A stretch of 64,000 nt of DNA from Cryptomeria japonica (lineage: Eukaryota; Streptophyta; Pinopsida; Cupressales; Cupressaceae), in assembly GCF_030272615.1 (NCBI RefSeq), contig NC_081409.1, positions 648,742,468 through 648,806,467 of the forward strand. Direction: 5' to 3'. Positions 56,432-64,000 of this stretch are shown piece after piece (the stretch's first letter is position 1; each line of letters begins with the position of its first letter). The notes beneath the pieces were generated by a model, which did no database searches, had not been told where the DNA came from, and saw only the letters and a program-made list of their open reading frames with translations. Made by a program: the position numbers and the translations under genes.

Positions 56432-59062
56432 CTTTTGCACATACTGAACAACATGGGAGATGACAGAGAAAAGAATATAAATGAACATTTTCAAACACTA
56501 AAGGCTAGAATGAAAACTAGGATAAGGCTATCTCAAGCTATTGTTGACAAATATCAAAAGGAGATATGCTTTGTGATTAAGAAAGATGAAATCTGGATGG
56601 AGGCAGTGGTCCCAAGGACTATTTGGGTTACAGAAATGGGATATGAGGCAGATGAGAACATAAATGAAACTTATGCAAAATCCCTCCTTGAAGCCCCTAA
56701 AGAATCAACTGAAGAAATATTTGGAAATGCAAAAACAATTGAAAGAAAAATTCAATCATAGAAAAGAATAAAGAAAACTGAATAGATAGTTAGAAAAGGA
56801 ACAAGGCAGGCAAAAGCAATCAAGGAAGATGTATTGAATAAAACTGGTATTAAGGAGAGTGACTTGGAAGGACTACAATCAGAAACATATCTTTCACTAG
56901 TTGGTACCTCCTCTGACAGTGAAATACTAGTAGAATTCAAAAGGGTAGAGAGAAAAAGAAAACCCTCACCGACACTTGCTCCTACACCAAAAAGGACAAG
57001 ACAAAAACAAGAGGCAATTAGGCCTCCAACAAGGAATTTGACACCAAAGAAGAGGAAACAAAAACAAGTTGTTCCTCCACTTGACAAACTTCTGAGTGAG
57101 ATAATTGAAGATGGCAAATTGACTAACATCAACAATTTGTATAACACACTATCAAATGATGAAAAAGAAAGTATAGAAAATAGTGTTATTTTATATCTTG
57201 ATATTTATAAGAAATTTTTTATGGAAATTGTTGATGATATACCCAATGACTTGTACAAAAGATTAGAAGCTAGAAGGGTAGCAATTGTGGAACTAGATAA
57301 AAGGATCAAAATAGAAAAACTACTTGCAGTTCACCTAGTAAACTCAACACAAGAGATAGATGAACTAATAAGTGAGGCAAACCAGACAGTATTCTCAACC
57401 GGTCACTAGCATGTAGCACTAATGGCAAGTAGAGTTAACAAGATATCAAAAGAAACTACAGACAAATGGGATATATTCTTTGTTGAAAAAGAAAAACAAG
57501 AAGAGATTAAGAGACCAAAGACTTTTAAAGTCTATCAAAAAGAAAAGGACAAGGATAAGGGGAAAGGCAAGGTAGGTGGACCTCCGAGCATAAAGGTGAC
57601 ATATAACTTACCCCCACCTTCCTCTGATACTCCACCGGCACAAACTGCTGATACTCCACCGGCAACAGAGAGTATTGAGACAACACATGAAGATACAAAT
57701 CCTAATTCAGAAGTGTTGTACACAATGAATATCGACACATAGGAAGTAAACATTAAGGTTGATAAGGAATCAAGTGAGAAAAGAGATGTGGCAACTGAGC
57801 CATCGGTAGAAGACACAACAATTGAGACAAATGTCAAAGATACAATTGGAGACATTGAAATTGGAAGTGAGCAACAAACTGAACAGACAACGGATACAGG
57901 AAAAGCAGATAGCACTGGTGTACATAATGATGTATCTATTGAGCAACTAACAACTGATAGCAATGAAAAATCTATTGAGATACCAGCTATAGACATTTCA
58001 GAAGTAAGCACAAAGAAACTAGTAGTAAACACAGAGTCACAAATAGAAAAATCGACAGTGGATATCATTGAAAAATCATCAGAGGCACCATCAGAGAAAC
58101 CATCAGTAGAGAGAATAGAGAAACAGGTAGAGACACATATAGAGAAACAGGTAGAGCAACAGGATTCATAGGTACATACAGAAATAGTACCACTGGCTAC
58201 AAATGAAAAACCTAAACCTTTGGTAGCTGAAATGCAGACACAAACTAACCCTCCAGAGAAAGAGGAAAGCAATGCTATTACTACCACCAATGGATTACAA
58301 ATTGTGAAGGTAATTGGACAATCATCCCAAACCTCTATGACTGAATTTAGACCAACCAATGTGACAGAGGTATTACTAGATTCTATCAAGAAAATAACAA
58401 ACTGTAATGCACTAGCATATAAGGCTATAGATGACACTTTACCAATTTTGAAATTCATGGCACCTAAGTGTAATATAGAGAATAAAGATTCCATAGGCCA
58501 ATTAGACACATTGTCTAAGTACATAACTGACAACCTACTAACAATTGATCAAATCAATGAGGAGACATTCAAAGAGAAAATAGATAAAGAGAAGGAAAAA
58601 TTCTTTGAGGAGACAGTCAAGAAAAATAAGGAACATATGGATACCTTATTACTGGTACTAGGCAAGACAATTTTGGACTTCAAGAAATTGTACAGAGATG
58701 CATGCAAAACAAATATTTTGACAAAAGATATAGATAAAGAGAACAACATAGGTCAAAAGGAAATCAATGATATTGCTAACAACTGGATAGGTTCATCAGA
58801 TTCAATATTGGTAGTAGAAAAGGAAATTACTAGATTTGAAGAGAAAATAGAAAAACTTGAAAAAGATAAGGAAAGGTTAAAATTTAAGGAAAAGGAACTG
58901 AAGTGTAGACTAAGTCCTAAACTAGATATCCTCATCTCTTTGAGAAAAGAGATTTCTAAGGATCTTATTCTAGGACTTAAGACACCGGAAGAGAAAATGC
59001 ACTTGATCACTGGTACAATCCAGAGGACTGAAGCGACAATAAATGACAGTGAGAGATTCTAA
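56432..59062 (+). pseudogene. Element D: ORF3, same frame as ORF2, broken only by TAG codons
   Basis: The ORF2 frame continues to TAA 59060-59062, so 55589-59062 is 1,158 codons including the stop. Internal stops are TAG at 56429, 56759, 56783, 57407, 57740 and 58169; no TAA, TGA or frameshift. Order: ICFVIKKDEIWMEAVVP..IW then MGYEAD (shared with C and E); basic linker (KRVERKRKPSPTLAPTPKR); helical domain (NDEKESIENSVILYLDIYKK, DLYKRLEARR); KEKDKDKGKGKVGGPPS; a Thr/Glu/Ser-rich acidic part with EKQVETHIEKQVE repeats; conserved TNVTEVLLDSIKKITNCNAL; and a terminal coiled coil (EKEITRFEEKIEKLEKDKER). No enzyme motif was seen. The basic linker could be a nuclear signal or nucleic-acid binder (inference). 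Confidence 0.85.
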
Positions 59063-59352
59063 AATAGTCTGAATGTTGCCTTAGCTAATTTATATCAACT
59101 GGTTACAAGGATCATAACAGGAACTACACTCAATTGGCATTGAATGACAACCTTAGTCATTGATGCTGAATGGGGAGTAGTAGAGGATGAGAAAAAGAAA
59201 TAAGGATAAGAAAAATGTATGACAGAAGAGATCATTTGCTCAGGGGGAGCACACAATTTTGACAGTTTTGGTAAGACAGTTTTGGACAACAATTTTGGAT
59301 ACACTTTTAGCTTTTTCTTATGAGTGTTGCCATTAATGCCAAAGGGGGAGAT
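59063..59352 (+). other. Element D: 3' untranslated region and polypurine tract
   Basis: About 275 bp of non-coding sequence ending in ATGCCAAAGGGGGAGAT (59336-59352), the polypurine tract directly before the LTR start TGTTGGG. The same tract occurs in E and, slightly changed, in copia B. Confidence 0.88.
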
Positions 59353-60123
59353 TGTTGGGAAATGCACACTCCAATGAGAAATTGTAGGTGATTTAAGGTA
59401 TTGTCATTGATGACAACCTTACAATCCTATGGCACCGATACCGACAAACTCTACATCGGCATATAGTTCACCTGCAGCGAAAAGATGTTCACCGACACTC
59501 TGGCCGACCATATTTTGTTTATTGTATTTTTTATTTAATTGTAAAATCTTTTTGTAAGCCGACAAGGCAAATTGTAATAAGGCTCATAGATAAGTATGAG
59601 ATCTTATAGAACATCTGATATAGGAATATGTGAGATAGATAATATGTGCGAATATTAAGGCAGATTGTGGAATAAGGTTTAAGATTGTTGCATGAGCTTA
59701 AACTGGTACTAAACCTGGCATAGCAAATGCTGATCTGAAGCAGTACATGATATTGGATTTACTTAATCCATTTTTGTAAGTCAGTGAGACTTCCCTTTTT
59801 GTATTTAAGCAGTGAGCTTTAGGTAGTTGGCCTTTCTGCATGTGCAGGCCCCTATTGGATCAGTAATATTCACTTGTTGGCTAGTGAGCGAATATTGTGG
59901 GTCACAAATCCCACTGAGGTCTTTCCCACACCGGGTTTCCTTGTTAAAAATATTGTGTTATGGTGTGCTTTCTATGTTGTGGTTGTTGTTCTTATTTGTT
60001 GCATTAATTCTTGTCTACCAATATACTGTTTTGAGATGCAATTCATTTAATAAGTTAAGAAAATCCATTAACTGGCAAGATATTGATTCACCCCCCCTCT
60101 TAGTATCTTTGGGAATCCTAACA
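59353..60123 (+). mobile_element. Element D: 3' LTR
   Basis: 771 bp, TGTTGGGAAATG to GAATCCTAACA, the same length as the 5' copy. Its TATA box is changed to TAGATAAG (59587-59594) relative to TATATAAG in the 5' LTR. Right flank ATCCC. Confidence 0.95.
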
Positions 60124-60472
60124 ATCCCTCTATAATAAAATTGAGGCTAGAAGACTTGATACTATCAAGAGGGATAGGGAAATCAAGGCAGTTGCACTTT
60201 TGGAACAATGTGGCACTATAAATAATGAAGAGATGAAAAGATGTATAGATACTGCTAATAGGACAATTTTTAGTAGTAAAAACTGGCAGATAAGCCTTAT
60301 GATGGGAAGAGTAAATGAGGTGATAAATGAGACAAGTAAGGGATGCACAAAATTATTTTTGAAAAACCCAGAATTTCTCACATCACAAGAAGAATTTGCA
60401 AAGGCAACATCCCCCACCACTCCTGACAAATCAAAAGGAAAGGGTATTTTGGGTGGTGCAGGAGCACTTAGT
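60124..60472 (+). pseudogene. Element C: ORF3 fragment right of element D
   Basis: After the target-site copy the frame reads LYNKIEARRLDTIKRDREIK, then INNEEMKRCIDTANRTIFSS, SLMMGRVNEVINETSKGC and DKSKGKGILGGAGA, which match D's DLYKRLEARR, SEANQTVF, MASRVNKISKETTDK and KDKGKGKVGG in order. Similarity ends near 60465, where element F's LTR begins. The acidic and coiled-coil part of C's ORF3 should lie beyond F, outside the window. Confidence 0.82.
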
Positions 60473-62610
60473 TGAGTAAAACTCCCATTTTTGAGTTTTT
60501 AATGCTTTCATGTTTGTAATGTCTTGTGTTAGGTTGATAATGTTGTTTTAGGTTGTTATGAGTCATGTGTAGTGATTTTGATCTCATTTTGGGCTCAAGA
60601 GATCAAATTTTACATTTCAGGCTTTGAGTTGACAATTTTTAGCAAAAAAGTGCAAAATTGCTAAAAAGGTCTTCTAATTCTTTCAAAAGTATTGAAACAT
60701 GTTTGATAAGTTTTTTTAGGCATTTCTAAGTTGATTAGACAAGTTGATAAGGCTAGATTGTCAAAAATGCCTTTTTGAGCAAGAAATGTTGTCATTTGGC
60801 TCAAAAAGTTGTCAAAGTTGTCATTTTTGTGTTTTTCTTGCAAAACATGGTTGTGGAAGCCTCCTGTCCATACTGAGCTTGATAACCAAATTGTTGGACT
60901 ATAAAAACACCTCTCTTTTCATTGAAGAAGGTTGGTAATTTTTTAAACAAGAGTTTCTTCAATAAAATCATGAGATAATGACTTTATAACTGGTTTTTGT
61001 ATCTTTTAGTGCAATGATTCATGCTGTAGCTTCATAATCTGTATTCTACCTTTGGGAAAGTGTGCATAGTACTTGTATAATTTTCTATAGTTGATTGTTG
61101 CATTGGTTTCTTTTGGGAGTTTGATTGTACAAAATTATTTCCAAACTGTGTGCTCGCTGCCCTGTCAAGGATTTGAAGTTCCAAAATGACTCCACTTGAC
61201 TAATCCATGCTTGGGATCCCACAATATGGATTCAGTCAAGTTGGCACTCATGTATATATTGTACATATTCTTTGTTTTAAGACAAAATGGTGGTTGGAAG
61301 AAGGATTTGAGTGAATACTAGGCAAGTATTGATTACTCGGCTAGTAGTGTGTTTAAAACTCAAGATTTGCACCCAAAGTCTAATTTGGAGTGAACAAATA
61401 CATGAGGAAGAGGTTTGGAAATATGACCAATGGTGTGTAAGATCACATTTTCTCATTGGTTTAGCTTGATCCTATTAAACTTTATCCTTTTGTAAGCTAA
61501 CAACGAGTTCACTGTTTTTATGACTTGTATTTGACAAAATGCTCATGGAATGCTTTAAGAGAATAATCCAAGCCTTGAATCATGAAGGCAATGTAATAGG
61601 AGTTTTGTTTAATTTTTGAAGACCTCATTGAGGTTCTGTACAAGTTGATGCTTCTTGTAAAACAGGTCCAAAAAGTGCAGCACCAGTCTGACTGGTAAAG
61701 GGCAGCAAGTTGACAGTCACAGTGACATTTCTCTCCATTTTCAGTTGCTTGCCAAGTGTTTGGCATTATGATTGTGTGTCAGAGGTAGGGGACACATGTC
61801 TAAGATAGATCAAATGACCTAAGAAGGTCCAGGCACTTGCTTTGATGGACAAAGAAAACTAGGTGGACAAGCTTCAAAACCCTCCAAAACCCTACAATTA
61901 GCCCACAAATGGTGGACAGTCCTCATATTGCCTTAAAAGCGGCCTAAACCATGAAAATCAGTTAGTATATACCTCTAAACCATAAAACAAATCAATTTTG
62001 TTGGAGGAGAATCCCATTGTTGAGCAGAATAAGAAAAAAAGTGCCAATTAGGCCTCCACGGGCTAGTAGCCTTTTTGGGTTGCATAACACACAAATGACA
62101 GTTTTGGTCAAAATGCTCAAACCCGATTGTAAGGAGGAGTTGGAGGCTTGTGAAACCTTAGGAGAAAAATCCTAAATAGTGAGACAAATGTCAAATGGGT
62201 CCTTGGATAGCGCATAGCCCCTTTTGTGGTTTTGGACCCTTGGTTGCCTAGTGGAGTAAGCCAAGGCTATGGGCTTTAAACTAAACTTTGAGCATCAAAA
62301 CTGGAATAAAACCTCACTACCCTTACTTGTCCATGCAAAAGACTCTTAAAGAACTCTAAAATAGAGGGTTGAATGCCAAAGATCAAAGATTGAGGGTGTG
62401 TTGATGGGTGGAGTGAGCAATTTGAAGTAGATTTGAGCATGAGAGTTTGCCTTCACCAAAAGGGGAGTGTGCTAGGAAAGTGATACATGAGGTGCTTGGT
62501 ACTATAACCATAAGAAGGACTTTATAAACACATACAACATACTCAAACAAGTTTTTGGGTAACAAATTGAACCTCTTGAGAAAATTGGCCTTTTGAGCAC
62601 TTTACTAGCA
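60473..62610 (+). mobile_element. Element F: probable 5' LTR of a gypsy element
   Basis: Non-coding 2.1 kb between the end of C's homology and a clean primer site. A proposed start is TGAGTAAAAC at 60473 and a proposed end CTAGCA at 62610; both are tentative because the second LTR lies outside the window. A TATA box TATAAAAAC is at 60900-60908. No reading frame here resembles a protein. The length fits large plant chromovirus LTRs. Confidence 0.6.
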
Positions 62611-62625
62611 ATCTCCCTATGATAG

Positions 62626-62638
62626 TGGTATCAGAGCC
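62626..62638 (+). other. Element F: primer-binding site
   Basis: TGGTATCAGAGCC, a perfect initiator-tRNA-Met site, as used by many plant chromoviruses as well as copia elements. It lies about 15 nt after the proposed LTR end and 38 nt before gag. Confidence 0.9.
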
Positions 62639-62675
62639 AACAAAAGATTCAGGAGGAAGGAAACATTAGGAAAAC

Positions 62676-64000
62676 ATGGTGACTAATGTAGAATTGGCCA
62701 AGAAGTTTGAAGACCAAGAAGAGGAAAATAGGGCACTCAGAGAAAGATTAGATCAACTAGAAATGAAACTAGCTGAAGTAGAAGTCAAAACTAAAGAAGT
62801 CCATGATAAGGTTGGAGATCAGGGTAAAATGATGGCAATAGAGGATGAGGTTCCCATACCTGACCCTGCCATTGAACAAGAACCATTCTTGAAAGCCTTG
62901 AGAGCTATGAGTGGTAAAACCTTAGAGGGAGTGGCTCTTTTCAGTGGGAAGATGGATCCAGATGCCCTTATAGAGTGGATTGAGGGTATAGAAAACCATT
63001 TTGAATGTGATGGGATAACTGAAGCATAGAGGGTTAAGGTAGCCAAATCAAGGTTGAGAGGGGCAGCCTTAACATGGCGGAAGTTCATCCAAGAGGAAAG
63101 GGTGAAAGAAGGTAAGCAACCACTAGCCACCTGGAAAGCAATGCTAGCCAAAATCAAAGAAACCTACTTGCTTGAAGACTTTGAAATACAACTTCACCGA
63201 AAAAGACAAAATTTGAGACAAAAAGACCTAGATGTCAGTAGCTACACTAAAGAGTTTCAAAAAATGTGCATGAGATCCAGACTAGTGGAGGATGAGAGCA
63301 TAAAAGTGGCAAGGTACTTGAATGGGTTTAGATGGAACATCCAGGAAGAGATGAGCTTGTTATGCCCACAAATAGTACATGAGTACTGTCAATTGGCACT
63401 TAAGGTAGAAGAGAAAGGTAGGAGAAAGCAAGAGCAAAAAAATAGAGGAAGAGGTAGGGGAAGAGATGGTAAAGGCCATAGAGGCAGTTTTGGGGGAAGG
63501 AGCATAGATCAACGATCCTAGGGAGAGTCTAAATTTCTAGAGCAAAGTGGGGATTCTTAGAACACACCCAACTATAGGGGTAGGGGATCAAGCAACCCGA
63601 GTAGAGGTAGATCTAATGGACCAGGGAGAGGGTCCTACTTCTCAACCATGAAGTGCTATAACTTCCAAAAGTTGGGCCACCTTGCCTATAGATGCCCATA
63701 GAAGCCTAGTTCATCTTATGGAGGTGAAAAGAGGATAAATTATGTTCAGGAAGATGGAGGTAGTATGAAAACTTCAGCATTGAACCACCTAGCTTCAGAA
63801 GATGGTGAGAGTTTGATGATCAAAAGAGTGTTAATGAAGAAGCCACATAGTACAGAGGTCTCACAGAGAATAACATTGTTCAGGATTAAGTGTAAAATCA
63901 TGGGAAAGGTGTGTAAGGTGATCATAGATTCAAGATCCATAGATAACATCATATCAGAAGAAGCAGTAAGCAAATTGAAACTACCTAGGATACAACACAA
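62676..64000 (+). pseudogene. Element F: Ty3/gypsy gag-protease, broken by four TAG codons, runs off the window
   Basis: ATG 62676 (MVTNVELAKKFEDQEEENRA) opens an N-terminal coiled coil, then the retrotransposon Gag domain (ALFSGKMDPDALIEWIEGIE, LRGAALTWRKFIQEERV, DVSSYTKEFQKMC, VARYLNGFRWNIQEEMSLL), an Arg/Gly-rich tail (NRGRGRGRDGKGHRGSFGG), a zinc knuckle CYNFQKLGHLAYRC (second Cys is Phe), and the start of the protease, VIIDSRSIDNIISEE, where the usual Asp-Ser-Gly has Arg in place of Gly. One frame is kept to the window end, interrupted by TAG at 63027, 63519, 63558 and 63699 and by no other stop. It would form the particle and process it. It resembles chromovirus gags. Reverse transcriptase should follow outside the window. 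Confidence 0.88.

Larger units (their letters stand above)
53332..60123 (+). mobile_element. Element D: complete family member inserted in C
   Basis: 6,792 bp on the plus strand: 771-bp LTR, primer site, Gag, ORF2-ORF3, polypurine tract, 771-bp LTR. Flanks ATCCT (53327-53331) and ATCCC (60124-60128) are a 5-bp target duplication with one difference. Removing D and one copy joins C's IPLS to LYNKIEARR in frame, and D's own protein has DLYKRLEARR at that point. No pol domain is present. LTRs differ by several percent by eye. Confidence 0.95.
41374..60472 (+). mobile_element. Element C: host of the nest, non-autonomous LTR retrotransposon
   Basis: Pieces of C on the plus strand: 41374-44541, 52265-53331 and 60124-60472, separated by inserted elements E and D. 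They contain LTR, primer site, Gag with zinc knuckles and the family ORF2/ORF3. Deleting E or D together with one target-site copy joins adjacent pieces in frame. C sits in the RT of copia B; CCTTG (41369-41373) should be its left target-site copy. The right end is cut by element F's LTR near 60472 and should resume beyond the window. No pol domain is seen in any piece. Confidence 0.88.

Noticed and set aside
57535-58533. Minus-strand 332-codon open frame over element D ORF3
   Set aside because: It runs antisense to the conserved ORF3 frame, is Ser/Val/Cys-rich without domain motifs, and has no counterpart in C or E.
55589-59062. Altered genetic code or suppressor context for TAG
   Set aside because: Neighbouring elements use TAG as a normal terminator (for example the gag-pro end of H), and methylation-driven decay explains the pattern more simply.

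Overview
The window looks like intergenic DNA from a seed-plant nuclear genome. A large, repeat-bloated genome such as a gymnosperm's is my best guess: it holds nested, decayed, AT-rich LTR retrotransposons of plant lineages plus a plant-type CACTA transposase, and no convincing single-copy host gene. The species cannot be fixed from the sequence. Nearly every coding signal belongs to a mobile element and nearly all are broken.

Layout. 1-4844: minus-strand CACTA (En/Spm) transposase pseudogene; nine GT-AG exons join into one 1,097-codon frame with two internal stops. 4845-8490: non-coding with short tandem repeats. 8495-9065: frameshifted plant-mobile-domain pseudogene. About 9.6-18.1 kb: Ty3/gypsy element H, minus strand, with gag-protease and an integrase tail but no reverse transcriptase; its right LTR sits in the reverse-transcriptase region of Ty1/copia element A (18117-22341). 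22.4-27.5 kb: AT-rich, with one probable copia 3' LTR. 27502-35300: complete non-autonomous gypsy element G, minus strand, flanked by ATAGT/ATAGG. 36.4-38.5 kb: LINE fragment, LTR fragment related to H, and a short copia LTR. 38523-41373: 3' half of copia element B, minus strand.

41374-64000 is a Russian-doll nest. Element C (+) sits in B's reverse transcriptase. C is split by element E (44542-52264, minus), then by element D (53332-60123, plus), and its right part is cut by the LTR of gypsy element F (60473 to window end, plus). For both E and D, deleting the element and one target-site duplication rejoins C's halves in the same reading frame.

C, D and E are the most interesting content. 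They are three members of one non-autonomous LTR family: initiator-Met primer site, a coiled-coil Gag with four zinc knuckles, a long non-pol ORF of over 1,000 codons in D and E (globular domain, helical ILY(L/I)DIYKK domain, lysine/acid-rich linker, coiled coil), polypurine tract, LTR. No protease, integrase, reverse transcriptase or RNase H is visible. Their LTR ends, primer sites and polypurine tracts resemble copia elements A and B, so they probably borrowed a SIRE-like copia replication machinery. In D the 3.5-kb second ORF is broken only by six TAG codons, with no frameshift; F shows four of four TAG and E six of eight.
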